From Bradyrhizobium genosp. L (GTDB lineage: Bacteria > Pseudomonadota > Alphaproteobacteria > Rhizobiales > Xanthobacteraceae), in NCBI RefSeq assembly GCF_015624485.1, contig NZ_CP061378.1, positions 1,364,001 to 1,428,000 of the forward strand: a stretch of DNA of 64,000 nt. The letters run 5' to 3'. A program made the translations under genes and the position numbers. Under the pieces are notes generated by a model that was not told where the DNA came from, searched no databases, and saw nothing but the letters and a program-made list of their open reading frames with translations. This document shows, one piece after another, positions 35,261-45,191 of this stretch (position 1 is its first letter; the number at the start of each line of letters is the position of its first letter).

Positions 35261-36056
35261 TACGGACGACTGGACCAAGGCGCGCGATGCGGCCTTGCTG
35301 ACCAGGACGGTGCAGGAGGCGGGCCGGCTCGGCCTGTCGATGTTCCGCACCGAATTGAAGAACTGGATCAAGGGCGCCTCGTCGCCGGTGTCGGAGGCCG
35401 ACATCGCGGTCAACGATTTGCTCGAGGCGAAGCTGCGCGGGGCGACGCCGGATTACGGCTGGTTGTCGGAGGAGAGTGCCGACGACGCCGTGCGGCTCAA
35501 CCGGCGGCTGACCTGGATCGTCGACCCGATCGACGGCACCCGCGCCTACCTCGCCGGGCGCGAGGACTGGTGCGTCAGTGTGGCGCTGGTTGAAAATGCC
35601 TCACCGGTGCTCGCGGCGGTGTATGCGCCGGTCACTGAAGAGTTCTTCTTCGCCGCGCGCGGGCAGGGCGCGACCCTCAACGATACCGCGATCCACGCCA
35701 CCGCGGGCGGCGATCTGGTTTTTCCGCGCATGGCGGGACCGAAGCCGCTGGTGCAGCGGCTGAGCCCGACGGCGGAGGAGATCACGCTGCATCCGCGGAT
35801 CGGATCTCTGGCGTTGCGGCTGTGCCGGGTCGCACAAGGGCGACTTGACGCCGCCTTTGCCGGCGGGCAAAGCCGCGACTGGGATCTTGCCGCCGCGAAT
35901 TTGATCGTGCAGGAAGCGGGTGGTAAGATGACGGCGCTCTCGGGGGACGCGATTGAGTACAATCGCCGGGAGGTGACGCATGGGGTGCTGGTGGCAGCGG
36001 GACGCGATCGTCATGCACGCATTGTCGAGCATTTCCAAAAGCGCCCATTGCCGTGA
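35247..36056 (+). CDS. Inositol-monophosphatase-family phosphatase (CysQ-like)
   Basis: The 269-residue enzyme has the lithium-sensitive phosphatase motifs. The first metal-binding Glu is in YGWLSEESADD near residue 75, DPIDGTRAYLAG lies near 93 with the metal-binding Asp residues, and GQSRDWDLAAANLIVQEAGG near 210. The family includes CysQ (3'-phosphoadenosine 5'-phosphate) and inositol phosphatases; the position beside lipopolysaccharide genes does not decide the substrate. It starts at TTG inside the end of pmbA, so the genes are coupled. Confidence 0.85.
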   Translation: MADADTDDWTKARDAALLTRTVQEAGRLGLSMFRTELKNWIKGASSPVSEADIAVNDLLEAKLRGATPDYGWLSEESADDAVRLNRRLTWIVDPIDGTRAYLAGREDWCVSVALVENASPVLAAVYAPVTEEFFFAARGQGATLNDTAIHATAGGDLVFPRMAGPKPLVQRLSPTAEEITLHPRIGSLALRLCRVAQGRLDAAFAGGQSRDWDLAAANLIVQEAGGKMTALSGDAIEYNRREVTHGVLVAAGRDRHARIVEHFQKRPLP

Positions 36057-36170
36057 GGCCCCTCCGATCCTCAGCTCCCGTCCGACCGCTGTGACCAGAC
36101 GTGTTACGACCACGCGTGTTACGACCAACCTCATCTGCTTGCCGGGCATCTCACCAGGAAAAACCCCATC

Positions 36171-36419
36171 ATGTCAGACAATGCCCAGCCGCAACTGCTT
36201 CATCTCGTGATCGGCGGCGAACTCACCGACCTTGAGCACAACACCTTCAAGAACCTCGACGAGGTCGAGATCGTCGGCGTCTATCCGAACTATGCGACCG
36301 CCTATGCGGCCTGGAAGGCGAAGGCGCAGCAGACCGTGGACAACGCCCAGATGCGCTATTTCGTCGTTCACCTCCACCGGTTGCTCGACCCCGAGCAGGA
36401 CGCAAAGCACTCCCATTGA
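36171..36419 (+). CDS. DUF4170 domain-containing protein
   Basis: The 82-residue protein has the DUF4170 pattern: LLHLVIGGELTDLEHNTFKN, then EIVGVYPNYATAYAAWKAKA and MRYFVVHLHRLLDPE. The fold is small and its role unknown, but it is regularly found just before the DUF374 acyltransferase and waaA in alphaproteobacteria. Its stop codon overlaps the TTG start of the next gene (TTGA), indicating coupling. Confidence 0.88.
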   Translation: MSDNAQPQLLHLVIGGELTDLEHNTFKNLDEVEIVGVYPNYATAYAAWKAKAQQTVDNAQMRYFVVHLHRLLDPEQDAKHSH

Positions 36420-37129
36420 AACGTTTTTTTCGCGATTTGTTGCGCAGCGCGTTCGTGCAGCGCGCGCTGGGCGTGCTTGCGGCCGAGTATCTGCGGCTGG
36501 TCTGGCGCACCAACCGCTTCAGCTACGAGCCGGGCGATGTCTACGCGCTGGTCGAGCCGTGGATGCCGGCAATCTTCGTGTTCTGGCACGGCCAGCACTT
36601 CATGACGCCGTTCATCAAGATCAAGGACAGCTACCGCGCCAAGGTCCTGATCTCCCGCCACCGCGACGGCGAGTTCAACGCCATCGCGGCGGAGCGGCTC
36701 GGCATCGGCACGATCAGGGGTTCCGGCGATCATTCCGGTGCCTTCCACCGCAAGGGCGGCATCGGCGCCTTCATGGAGATGGTGCGGGCGCTGCAGGACG
36801 GCTGCAACATCGCGACCACGGCCGATGTGCCGAAGCGGGCCCGGGCCGCCGGGCTTGGACCGATCATGCTGGCGCGGGAGACCGGTCGGCCGATCATTGC
36901 CTTCGCGATGGTCACCAGCCGGTTCGTCCGGTTGAAGAATTGGGATTCCACCACCATCAATTTGCCATTCGGGCGCGGCGCAGTGGTAGGTATTGAGCCG
37001 GTCTACGTGCCGCCGGATGCCGATGCCGAGACGATGGAAAAGTGTCGGCAGCACGTGGAGTATCTCCTGAACGAATCGACCCGACGCGCCTATGCAGCCG
37101 TCGGGCGGCCGGAGGCAGCGCTTGGCTAG
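36416..37129 (+). CDS. DUF374 lysophospholipid-acyltransferase-like protein
   Basis: The 237-residue protein is related to the LPLAT acyltransferases. The active-site-like box is IFVFWHGQHFMTPFIK near residue 55, followed by KVLISRHRDGEFNAIAAERL, GDHSGAFHRKGG and, near residue 140, TADVPKRARAAGLGPIMLAR. This family acts on lipid A or other membrane lipids at the inner membrane. The start is TTG. With waaA and lpxK following it forms a lipid A/Kdo operon. Confidence 0.87.
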   Translation: MKRFFRDLLRSAFVQRALGVLAAEYLRLVWRTNRFSYEPGDVYALVEPWMPAIFVFWHGQHFMTPFIKIKDSYRAKVLISRHRDGEFNAIAAERLGIGTIRGSGDHSGAFHRKGGIGAFMEMVRALQDGCNIATTADVPKRARAAGLGPIMLARETGRPIIAFAMVTSRFVRLKNWDSTTINLPFGRGAVVGIEPVYVPPDADAETMEKCRQHVEYLLNESTRRAYAAVGRPEAALG

Positions 37130-38426
37130 CTCGCTCCCGATCACGTTGCGCGTGTATCGCAAGCTGTCGTCTGCGATGGTGCCGCTCGCGCCTGCCCTGA
37201 TCAAGCGCCGGCTCAAGCTCGGCAAGGAAGACCCCGAGCGCGTCGGCGAGCGGCGTGGCATGAGCGCCGATGTCCGGCCGCACGGCCCGCTGGTCTGGAT
37301 CCATGGCGCCAGCGTCGGCGAGGTGCTGGCGGCGGCGGGCTTGATCGAGCGGCTGCGTGCGCTGAACCTGCGCATTCTCCTGACCTCGGGCACGGTGACC
37401 TCGGCCGCAATCGTTGCCAAACGTTTCCCGCCCGACGTGATCCATCAATACGTGCCCTATGACTCGCCGCGCTATGTCGCGCGCTTCCTCGATCACTGGC
37501 GTCCGTCGCTGGCGCTGTTCATCGAGTCGGACCTCTGGCCGAACCTGATCCTCTCCAGCGCGGCGCGGCGGCTGCCGATGGTGCTGATCAACGGGCGGAT
37601 GTCGCAGCGCTCGTTCCCGCGCTGGCAGCGGCTGTCCCACACCATCGGGACACTGCTCGGGCAGTTCGACATCTGCCTCGCGCAGTCGAAGACCGATGCA
37701 GAACGCTTTGCCGCGCTCGGCAGCCACAACGTCATCACCACCGGCAACCTCAAGCTCGACGTTGCGGCGCCGCCGGCCGATCCCGCCAAGCTGGAGCGGC
37801 TGATGTCGGTGACGCGCGGCCGACCGATCGTGGTCGCGGCCTCCACCCATGCGGGCGAGGAGGAGATCCTGGTCGAGGCGCACAAGTCGCTGGCGGGCTT
37901 CTTCCCCGGGCTGCTGACGGTGATCGTGCCGCGCCACGCCGATCGCGGCGAGGCGGTGGCGCAACTCGTGACCGATGCCGGGCTCAATCCAGGCCTGCGC
38001 TCGCGTGAGGATTTGCCGGTCGCGACCACCGATATCTATGTCGCCGACACCATGGGCGAGCTCGGCCTGTTCTACCGGCTGGCGCCGATCGTGTTCATGG
38101 GCGGCTCGCTGGTCGCGCATGGCGGCCAGAATCCGATCGAGGCGATTAAGCTGGGTGCTGCGATCGTGCACGGGCCGCACGTCTTCAATTTCACCGACGT
38201 CTACGAGGCGCTGGACCGCGCGGGCGGCGCCCGCCGCGCCGATGATCGCGAGGCGCTGGTCAAGCAGCTCGGCCAGTTCCTCGCCGACCCCGCGGCGCGC
38301 AACACCTCGCTCGCCGCGTCCGAGCGCGTCGTCGAACAGCTCGGCGGCGCGCTGGAGCGGACGCTTGTCGCGCTCGAGCCCTATCTGTTGCAGTTGCGGC
38401 TCGAGATGGGAGCCGCCAATGCGTGA
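37122..38426 (+). CDS. waaA: Kdo transferase WaaA (3-deoxy-D-manno-octulosonic acid transferase)
   Basis: WaaA adds Kdo sugars to the lipid A precursor at the inner membrane. The 434-residue product has the GASVGE box near residue 60 (the catalytic Glu region), FIESDLWPNLILSSAARRLP near 130, and the donor-site features STHAGEEEILVEAHKSL near 245 and GGSLVAHGGQNPIEAIKLGA near 325. The TTG at 37122 has GGAGG six bases upstream; an ATG at 37092 would add ten residues. It overlaps both neighbours by eight bases. Confidence 0.95.
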   Translation: MASSLPITLRVYRKLSSAMVPLAPALIKRRLKLGKEDPERVGERRGMSADVRPHGPLVWIHGASVGEVLAAAGLIERLRALNLRILLTSGTVTSAAIVAKRFPPDVIHQYVPYDSPRYVARFLDHWRPSLALFIESDLWPNLILSSAARRLPMVLINGRMSQRSFPRWQRLSHTIGTLLGQFDICLAQSKTDAERFAALGSHNVITTGNLKLDVAAPPADPAKLERLMSVTRGRPIVVAASTHAGEEEILVEAHKSLAGFFPGLLTVIVPRHADRGEAVAQLVTDAGLNPGLRSREDLPVATTDIYVADTMGELGLFYRLAPIVFMGGSLVAHGGQNPIEAIKLGAAIVHGPHVFNFTDVYEALDRAGGARRADDREALVKQLGQFLADPAARNTSLAASERVVEQLGGALERTLVALEPYLLQLRLEMGAANA

Positions 38427-39429
38427 GCCGGGCTTCTGGCACCGGCCGTCGTCCTGGACATCGCATCTGTTGACGCCGCTTGCCGCGCTTTACGGCGCAA
38501 TCGCTGCGCGCCGGATGCAGCACGCCGGCATCGAGGCCGGCATCCCGGTGTTTTGCATCGGCAATTACCATGTCGGCGGCGCCGGCAAGACCCCGACGGT
38601 GCTGGCGCTGGCCAAGCTGTTGCGCGAGCTCGACGAGCGGCCGGTGGTGCTGAGCCGCGGCTATGGCGGCAGCCTGCGCGGCCCGGTCAAGGTCGATCCC
38701 GCCAGCCACAGCGCGGCGGACGTCGGCGACGAGCCGCTGATGCTGGCGGCGACGCTGCCGGTCGTGGTGTCGCGCGCCCGCGCGGAGGGCGTGGCTCTTG
38801 CCCGCGCGCAAAATGCCAGCGTCATCCTGATGGATGATGGTTTCCAGAATCCGGGCGTGGCCAAGGATACCTGCCTGATCGTGATCGACGCCACGCGCGG
38901 GCTCGGCAATGGCCGCGTCATTCCGGCCGGACCGTTGCGCGCGCCGTTGTCGCCGCAGCTGGCGCGTACCGACGCGCTGATCGTGGTCGGCGAGGGGGAT
39001 GCGGCGCAAAAGATTGCGGCCGAGGTCGTCTCGCGCGGCAAGCCGGTGCTGTCGGCGCATCTGAAACCGGACGACGCCTCGCTCGCCGCGCTGCACGGCA
39101 AGCGCGTGTTGGCGTTTGCCGGAATCGGCGATCCCACGCGCTTCTTCAACACGCTGCGGTCAAGCGGCGTCGATGTCGTGCGCGCGCGCGCGTTCGCCGA
39201 TCACCACGCCTTCACGAAGGCAGAGATCGACGCGCTCGTGACCGACGCGCGCCGCGACGGCCTGACCCTGGTGACGACGGAAAAGGATCTGGCGCGCTTG
39301 CGCGGCGCAGACGTGGCGACGGCAATCGTGCCGTTCGCGGTGACGCTGCAATTTGCGGATGCCGGCGCGCTGCGGCGCTTGGTGACCGATCGGCTGTTCG
39401 AGGCGAGGCAGAGGAGAGTGGGGAGGTGA
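38419..39429 (+). CDS. lpxK: Tetraacyldisaccharide 4'-kinase LpxK
   Basis: LpxK phosphorylates the 4' position of the lipid A disaccharide. The 336-residue protein has the Walker A-like VGGAGKTPTVLALAKLL near residue 50, RGYGG near 80, and the family's VILMDDGFQNPGVAKD with the DDGFQ motif near 137. The ATG at 38419 overlaps the end of waaA by eight bases, so the two are co-translated. It ends two bases before the converging DUF2093 gene. Confidence 0.95.
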   Translation: MREPGFWHRPSSWTSHLLTPLAALYGAIAARRMQHAGIEAGIPVFCIGNYHVGGAGKTPTVLALAKLLRELDERPVVLSRGYGGSLRGPVKVDPASHSAADVGDEPLMLAATLPVVVSRARAEGVALARAQNASVILMDDGFQNPGVAKDTCLIVIDATRGLGNGRVIPAGPLRAPLSPQLARTDALIVVGEGDAAQKIAAEVVSRGKPVLSAHLKPDDASLAALHGKRVLAFAGIGDPTRFFNTLRSSGVDVVRARAFADHHAFTKAEIDALVTDARRDGLTLVTTEKDLARLRGADVATAIVPFAVTLQFADAGALRRLVTDRLFEARQRRVGR

Positions 39430-39431
39430 GC

Positions 39432-39659
39432 CTAACCCTGCGGCTTGAGCGCGCCGGGGAAGTGGCGCTGCAGCACGGCGCTGGGGACCGCGTAGGCCTC
39501 CTGCAGGTCGACGCTCCAGTACTTCAGCTCGTCGAGCGGAATGCGGGCGTCGGTGACCGCGCAGCGCACATAGGTGCCGGGCGAGATCACGCGGAAATCG
39601 CCGTCGAGATATTGCACCTGCGCTTCGCCATGCCCCGAGGGACCGAATTTGTTCAGCAC
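39432..39659 (-). CDS. DUF2093 domain-containing protein
   Basis: The 75-residue protein matches the DUF2093 pattern: AQVQYLDGDFRVISPGTYVR, a cysteine in CAVTDARIPLDELKYWSVDL, and QEAYAVPSAVLQRHFP. Its function is unknown. The gene is convergent with lpxK, with stop codons only two bases apart, an arrangement shared by related genomes. Confidence 0.9.
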   Translation of the reverse strand: MLNKFGPSGHGEAQVQYLDGDFRVISPGTYVRCAVTDARIPLDELKYWSVDLQEAYAVPSAVLQRHFPGALKPQG

Positions 39660-39844
39660 GAATGAAGCTCCGCCTTGCCCTGCATAATGATTACTGGATG
39701 TTCATGAAACCGTCTATCCTACATAGGACGGCGTGTCCGCCCGTTAAACCACCGACTTGTGATGATTTGGCGGCGGAAGTGCATGATAGCGTTGCACATA
39801 TGGTTCGCTGTGTCTCCCGCACCATAACGAGACGGCCGGATCTG

Positions 39845-40678
39845 ATGCGCCTCAAATCAGCGTTAATGTTACTGACGATATCAGCTGCCCCGCTTGCGGC
39901 CGCGACGCCGCTGCCGGTCCCGCACCAGGTCGAGATCCCCGAAGGCAATGTGACGCTGCATGCGCAGCTCTACCGGCCCGACGGTGACGGGCCGTTTCCC
40001 ACCGTGATCGCCCTGCACAGCTGCGACGGGCTCGCCACCCGTTCCGAGCCGGTGTTGCCGCGCTATCGCGACTGGGCCGAGCAACTGCTGACATCAGGTC
40101 ACGCGGTGCTGCTGCCGGACAGCTACGGCTCGCGCGAACTTGGCCCGCAATGCCGGGTCAAGGAGCGTCAGGTCCAGGTCCGCCGCGAGCGGGTCGCCGA
40201 CATCAGCGCGGCGCGGCAGTGGCTGGTGCAGCAGAAATGGGTGGCGAAGGGCCGCATCAGCCTGGTCGGTTGGGGCAATGGTGCCGCCGCCTTGCTGTGG
40301 GCGGTGCGGCCGCAAATGTGGTCGCGCAACAGCGAGCCGGATTTCCGCTCGGCGGTCGCGTTCTATCCGGACTGCCGCTCTTCGTTCGGTCTCGGCTGGA
40401 GCGCGCGGGTGCCGACGCTGGTGCTGATCGGCGGCCGAGACGACGTCACCTCGCCATCGGCCTGCCACCAGATGGTCGATGCCGCCCGCGGTCGCAGCGC
40501 GCTCGCCCGCATCGTGGTCTATCCCGAGGCCTATCACGATTTCGATCGCGCCAATCTGCCGCTGCATGCGATCGCAGTCTCGTCCGATGGCACGGAGGCG
40601 GAACGCGGCCACGTCGGCACCGACGCGGACGCCCGCAAGGACGCGCAGAGGCGCGTCGCCGAATGGTTGTCGCGCTAG
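39845..40678 (+). CDS. Dienelactone-hydrolase-like protein lacking the nucleophile
   Basis: The 277-residue exported protein (signal peptide [20 protein letters not shown]) has the alpha/beta-hydrolase fold of dienelactone hydrolases: [20 protein letters not shown] near residue 50. The acid ([11 protein letters not shown]) and the His ([11 protein letters not shown]) are in place. At the nucleophile elbow, where the family has G-x-S/C-x-G, it reads [12 protein letters not shown], with Gly instead of Ser or Cys. The sequence near the elbow is otherwise intact. It may be a non-catalytic protein. Its stop overlaps that of xseA on the other strand. Confidence 0.75.
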   Translation: MRLKSALMLLTISAAPLAAATPLPVPHQVEIPEGNVTLHAQLYRPDGDGPFPTVIALHSCDGLATRSEPVLPRYRDWAEQLLTSGHAVLLPDSYGSRELGPQCRVKERQVQVRRERVADISAARQWLVQQKWVAKGRISLVGWGNGAAALLWAVRPQMWSRNSEPDFRSAVAFYPDCRSSFGLGWSARVPTLVLIGGRDDVTSPSACHQMVDAARGRSALARIVVYPEAYHDFDRANLPLHAIAVSSDGTEAERGHVGTDADARKDAQRRVAEWLSR

Positions 40679-42285
40679 AACAAGCTGCCCTGATCGACGG
40701 GCTTCACGATCCGCTTCGGCGTCGCGGGTTTTGTTTCGCGCGGCGGCTGCGGCTTGTGCGGGCTCGCGGGCGGCCGATCGGCATCGGTGGTGGCGGCGAC
40801 GCGGCCGTCGGCGAATTCGATCGAGAGGCTGGCGCTGGGGCCGATATCGGCGGCGGCATGGACCGAATGGCCGCGCTCGTCGCGCACCAGCGCAAAGCCG
40901 CGCGCCAGCACGCCGCGATAGGACAGCGCCGCCAGCAATTGCCCGCGATGGGCGACCCGTGCCTCCAGCCGCTGCATGGTGGTGAGGAGCGCGCGGCGAG
41001 CGCGCTCGGCGAGGCGGTGGGTGCGCTCCAGATCGCGCGCGATCGCGTTGCGTTGCGCCTTGGCGTTGGCGAGCCGCGAGGCCTTGAGCCGGATCTCGAG
41101 CCCGGCAAAGCGCTCCTGCCTGCGATGCAGCAGCGCGCGCGCCGAGAGTGTGATGCGCTCGCCGGAGACGGTGAGGCGCTGCCGCGCATGCGCGACCTGG
41201 CCGCGCAATACGCCGATGGTGAGCCGCGCGCTGCTGGCGGCGAAACGGCGGAAATGCGCGTGGGTGTTGGCTTTCAGCCCGCGCGGCAGCGCCGCGCCGA
41301 GATGGTCGAGCCGTTGCCTCGGGATCGCGAGCAATTCATTCGCCGCGGGCAGCGCCCGGGCCGCGGCGCGCAGCTCGGTGCGGCGGGCCTCCTGGCCGCG
41401 CTGCCAGCACACGGTCACGCGGCGGGCCAGCGCGCCTACCTCGGTGAACAGCTCGCTACGGACAGGCACTGCCATTTCGGCGGCTGCGGTCGGCGTCGGC
41501 GCGCGCTTGTCGGCGGCGAAGTCGATCAGCGTGATGTCGGTCTCATGGCCGACCGCCGAGATCAGCGGGATATGGCTGTCGGCCGCGGCGCGGACCACGA
41601 TCTCCTCGTTGAACGACCAGAGGTCCTCCAGTGAGCCGCCGCCGCGTGCGACGATCAGAAGGTCGGGTCGTGGAATCTTTCCGCCCTCGGGCAGCGCGTT
41701 GAAGCCGCGGATCGCGGCCGCGACCTGCTCGGCCGAGCCTTCGCCCTGCACCTTGACCGGCCAGACCAGCACGCGGCGGGGAAAGCGGTCCTCCAGCCGG
41801 TGCAGGATGTCGCGGATCACGGCGCCGGTCGGCGAGGTGACGACACCGATCACCTCCGGCAGCCACGGCAAGAGCTGCTTGCGCGCCTCGTCGAACAGGC
41901 CTTCGGCGGCGAGCTTCTTCTTGCGCTCCTCCATCAGCGCCATCAGCGCGCCGACGCCGGCCGGCTCCAGCGAATCGATGACGATCTGGTATTTCGAGGA
42001 GTTCGGATAGGTCGTCAGCTTGCCGGTCGCGATGACCTCGAGCCCTTCCTGCGGCTTGAAGCGCATCCGGGCATGGGCAAACTTCCAGATCACCGCCTCG
42101 ATCTTGGCGCTCTCGTCCTTCAGTGCGAAATAGCAGTGGCCGGAGGAATGCGGGCCGCGAAAGCCCGTGATCTCGCCGCGGACGCGGACATGGCCGAACC
42201 GGTCCTCCACCGTGCGTTTCAGGGCGGAGGACAGTTCCGAGACGGTGAATTCGGGCGCGTTGACGAGATTCGGTGCAGCGGTCAT
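40675..42285 (-). CDS. xseA: Exodeoxyribonuclease VII large subunit
   Basis: XseA with XseB degrades single-stranded DNA into small fragments. The 536-residue protein has an N-terminal OB-fold ([40 protein letters not shown]) and the catalytic domain: [20 protein letters not shown] near residue 145, [20 protein letters not shown] near 205 and [20 protein letters not shown] near 240. A long coiled-coil region follows. The ATG at 42285 gives the normal family start. XseB is not in the window. Transcription converges with the hydrolase gene. Confidence 0.95.
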   Translation of the reverse strand: MTAAPNLVNAPEFTVSELSSALKRTVEDRFGHVRVRGEITGFRGPHSSGHCYFALKDESAKIEAVIWKFAHARMRFKPQEGLEVIATGKLTTYPNSSKYQIVIDSLEPAGVGALMALMEERKKKLAAEGLFDEARKQLLPWLPEVIGVVTSPTGAVIRDILHRLEDRFPRRVLVWPVKVQGEGSAEQVAAAIRGFNALPEGGKIPRPDLLIVARGGGSLEDLWSFNEEIVVRAAADSHIPLISAVGHETDITLIDFAADKRAPTPTAAAEMAVPVRSELFTEVGALARRVTVCWQRGQEARRTELRAAARALPAANELLAIPRQRLDHLGAALPRGLKANTHAHFRRFAASSARLTIGVLRGQVAHARQRLTVSGERITLSARALLHRRQERFAGLEIRLKASRLANAKAQRNAIARDLERTHRLAERARRALLTTMQRLEARVAHRGQLLAALSYRGVLARGFALVRDERGHSVHAAADIGPSASLSIEFADGRVAATTDADRPPASPHKPQPPRETKPATPKRIVKPVDQGSLF

Positions 42286-42452
42286 TCGAGCTATAGAATC
42301 GGGGTTTTCGTCGCCATGTGCAAGGTCCGCGCGGCCCAATTCGGGCAGCGCCTCACATATCCACATAGGGCCGGCACGGATCGATTGCGACGGTCCGGAG
42401 CCGTGCTAAACCATCGCAAAATGGCCTCGCAACCCCTCGATCGGCTGCATCG

Positions 42453-43733
42453 ATGAACATCCTCCTGCTCGGTTCCGGCGGCCGCGAACATGCGCTGGCA
42501 TGGAAGATCGCAGCATCCCCGCTGCTGACCAAACTGTGGTGCGCGCCGGGCAATGCCGGGATCGCGCGCGAAGCCGAGTGCGTTGCGCTCGATGTCGCCG
42601 ACCACGCGGCTGTGATCGGGTTCTGTAAGTCCAATGCGGTCGATCTGGTCGTGGTCGGGCCGGAGACGCCGCTCGCCGCTGGAATCGTCGATGATCTCGC
42701 TGCCGTCGACATCAGGGCGTTCGGGCCGCGCAAGCTCGCTGCGCAGCTCGAGGGCTCCAAAGGCTTCACCAAGGACCTCTGCAGCGAGTTCGATATTCCG
42801 ACCGGTGCCTATCGCCGCTTCGACAATGCCGAGGACGCGCTGGCCTATGTCCGGGCACAGGGCGCGCCGATCGTGGTCAAGGCCGATGGCCTCGCCGCCG
42901 GCAAGGGCGTCGTGGTGGCGATGACGCTGCCCGAGGCCGAAGCCGCTGTTACGATGATGTTCGAGGGCGGCTTCGGTTCGGCCGGCGCCGAGGTCGTGAT
43001 CGAGGAGTTCTTGTCGGGCCGCGAGATCAGTTTCTTCGCGCTGTGCGACGGCGAGACCGCGATTCCGCTGGCGACGGCGCAGGACCACAAGCGCGTGTTC
43101 GATCACGACGAGGGCCCGAACACCGGCGGCATGGGCGCGTATTCGCCGACGCCGTTCGTCACGCCAGAGGTGCACGACCAGATCATGACGCGGATCATCC
43201 TGCCGACGGTCGCCGGGATGAAGCGCCGCGGCACGCCGTTCAAGGGCGTGCTCTATGCCGGCGTGATGCTGACCGCGCAGGGCCCAAAGCTGTTCGAGTA
43301 CAATGTCCGCTTCGGCGATCCCGAGTGCCAGGTGCTGATGCTGCGGATGATGTCGGACATCGTGCCGGCGTTGCTCGCGGCGTGCGACGGGCAATTGAAG
43401 CATTTCGATCTGCGCTGGTACCCCGAACCCGCGCTGACGGTGGTGATGGCGGCGAAGGGCTATCCCGGCGATTACGCCAAGGGCACGCGGATCGAGGGGC
43501 TCGATGATGCGGCCAAGGTCGAGGGCGTCGAGATCTTCCACGCCGGCACGGTGGCGAAGGACGGCGCCGTGCTCGCCAATGGCGGTCGCGTCCTGAACGT
43601 CAGCGCGATCGGCAAGACCGTCACCGAGGCGCGGGACCGCGCCTATCAGGCCGTCGACCGCATCGAATGGCCCGACGGCTTCTGCCGCCGCGACATCGCC
43701 TGGCAGGCGGTGGAGGTGGAGCGGAAGGGCTAG
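42453..43733 (+). CDS. purD: Phosphoribosylamine--glycine ligase
   Basis: PurD joins glycine to phosphoribosylamine in purine synthesis, using ATP. The 426-residue protein has the family N-terminus [34 protein letters not shown] near residue 70, the ATP-grasp domain [20 protein letters not shown] near 140, [20 protein letters not shown] near 215 and the metal-binding [18 protein letters not shown] near 290. Length and motifs are normal. It is divergent from xseA, and a perfect palindromic repeat follows. Confidence 0.97.
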   Translation: MNILLLGSGGREHALAWKIAASPLLTKLWCAPGNAGIAREAECVALDVADHAAVIGFCKSNAVDLVVVGPETPLAAGIVDDLAAVDIRAFGPRKLAAQLEGSKGFTKDLCSEFDIPTGAYRRFDNAEDALAYVRAQGAPIVVKADGLAAGKGVVVAMTLPEAEAAVTMMFEGGFGSAGAEVVIEEFLSGREISFFALCDGETAIPLATAQDHKRVFDHDEGPNTGGMGAYSPTPFVTPEVHDQIMTRIILPTVAGMKRRGTPFKGVLYAGVMLTAQGPKLFEYNVRFGDPECQVLMLRMMSDIVPALLAACDGQLKHFDLRWYPEPALTVVMAAKGYPGDYAKGTRIEGLDDAAKVEGVEIFHAGTVAKDGAVLANGGRVLNVSAIGKTVTEARDRAYQAVDRIEWPDGFCRRDIAWQAVEVERKG

Positions 43734-43734
43734 C

Positions 43735-43824
43735 GCGTAGGGTGGGCAAAGCGAAGCGTGCCCACCATCACGAGCACGGCGTGGATGGTGGGCACGGCGC
43801 TTTGCGCCTTTGCCCACCCTACGC
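43735..43824. repeat. Perfect palindromic repeat (GCGTAGGGTGGGCAAAG type)
   Basis: GCGTAGGGTGGGCAAAG at the left and its exact reverse complement at the right enclose a second hairpin, CGTGCCCACCATC/GATGGTGGGCACG. It starts two bases after the purD stop and lies between convergent genes, so it can double as a transcription-ending hairpin. Confidence 0.88.
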
Positions 43825-43838
43825 AGCTACGCAGTCGG

Positions 43839-45071
43839 TCAGAGCAAATCCCCGCCCGCCGCACTCGCCGTCGTCCCATGCTCGCGGAACGCCTTGATGA
43901 CGTTCTTGCCGATCTTCCACTTGTGCACCTCGTCGGGACCGTCGACCAGCCGCTGCGAGCGCACCTGGGTGTACCATTTCGCCAGCGGCGTATCCTGGCT
44001 GAAGCCGAGCGCGCCATGGAGCTGGATCGCAGTGTCGATCACCTTGTGCACCATGTGGGCATGGAAGATCTTGGCGATCGAGTTCTCCTGCCTGATATCG
44101 AGGCCCTTCTCGGCCTTGTAGGCGATGTGCAGCAGCATCAGCCGGCCGATATAGAGCTCGCTGGCGCAGTCGGCGAGCATGAACTGCACGGCCTGGCGGT
44201 CGGCCAGCAACTGGCCGAAGGTCGAGCGCTTGGTGACGTGCGCTGCCGCCATGTCGAGCGCGCGCTGTGCCTTGGCGACGTTGTGCATGCCGTGGCGCAG
44301 CCTCCCATAGGCGAGGCGGTGCTGGCCCATGTTGAAGCCGTTGCCCTCGCCGCCGAGCAGATTGTCGGCGGGCACTTTCAGATCCTTGATCTCGATCTCG
44401 GAGTGGCCGCCATGGATCACGTCGTCATGCGGACCCTCGATCGCCATGTTGGCGATATTGCGCTTGATCTTGTAGCCGGGGTTCGGCAGCTCGACGATGA
44501 AGGTCGAATATTGCTTGTGGCGCGGCGCGTTCGGATCGGTCTTGGCCATCACCAGCGCCATGTCGGCGACGCTCGCCGAGGATGAGAACCACTTTTCGCC
44601 GTTGAGGATGTAGTTCTCGTTGCCGTCCTTCACCGCCGTGGTCTGCATGCCCGTGGCGTCGGCGCCGGCGGCCTTTTCCGTCATCGAGAAGCAGATCCGC
44701 TTCTCGCCGTTCAGCAGGGGTTTAAGGAATTTTTCCTTCTGGTACTCGGTGCCGTGCGCCAGGATCGTCATCATCGAGGCATCGTCGGGGCCCTGCGTGT
44801 TCAGCGCCAGCGCGCCGAGCATGCTTTCGCCGAGCTCCATCTGCACCAGCGCGTTCGCCAGCGGTCCGAGGCCCATGCCGCCATATTCCTTCGGCACGAA
44901 CGGGCACCACAGGCCCTGTGCGCGGGCCTTCTTGCGCAGCGGCGCGAGCACCTCGGGAAGCGGCTTGCTGTCGAGCTGCTTTTCCGCCGGGATGCACTCG
45001 TCGTGCACGAATTTGCGGACCTTTTCGCGGATCGCCTTGGCTTCGGCGGGAATCTCGAAATCGATCGACAT
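43839..45071 (-). CDS. Acyl-CoA dehydrogenase
   Basis: The 410-residue flavoenzyme has the three ACAD domains: helical N-terminus (IREKVRKFVHDECIPAEKQL), beta middle with ICFSMTEKAAGADATGMQTT near residue 125 and ILNGEKWFSSSASVADMALV near 155, and C-terminal helices with KRSTFGQLLADRQAVQFMLA. The catalytic Glu is expected near LHGALGFSQDTPLAKWYTQV. It resembles the longer-chain/ACAD10-11-type group. The acyl substrate is unknown. GGGAG precedes the ATG. It is divergent from the dehalogenase gene. Confidence 0.9.
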   Translation of the reverse strand: MSIDFEIPAEAKAIREKVRKFVHDECIPAEKQLDSKPLPEVLAPLRKKARAQGLWCPFVPKEYGGMGLGPLANALVQMELGESMLGALALNTQGPDDASMMTILAHGTEYQKEKFLKPLLNGEKRICFSMTEKAAGADATGMQTTAVKDGNENYILNGEKWFSSSASVADMALVMAKTDPNAPRHKQYSTFIVELPNPGYKIKRNIANMAIEGPHDDVIHGGHSEIEIKDLKVPADNLLGGEGNGFNMGQHRLAYGRLRHGMHNVAKAQRALDMAAAHVTKRSTFGQLLADRQAVQFMLADCASELYIGRLMLLHIAYKAEKGLDIRQENSIAKIFHAHMVHKVIDTAIQLHGALGFSQDTPLAKWYTQVRSQRLVDGPDEVHKWKIGKNVIKAFREHGTTASAAGGDLL

Positions 45072-45191
45072 GGCACTCCCTCATTTCATGTTGTTGTTGG
45101 CGCGACGTGAGGATGGCATAAACCTCGCGACAGCCAGCGGCAACGCCAAACAAAGTTTGAAGCATGGGCTGCGTCAGGGAAGGAGCCAACG

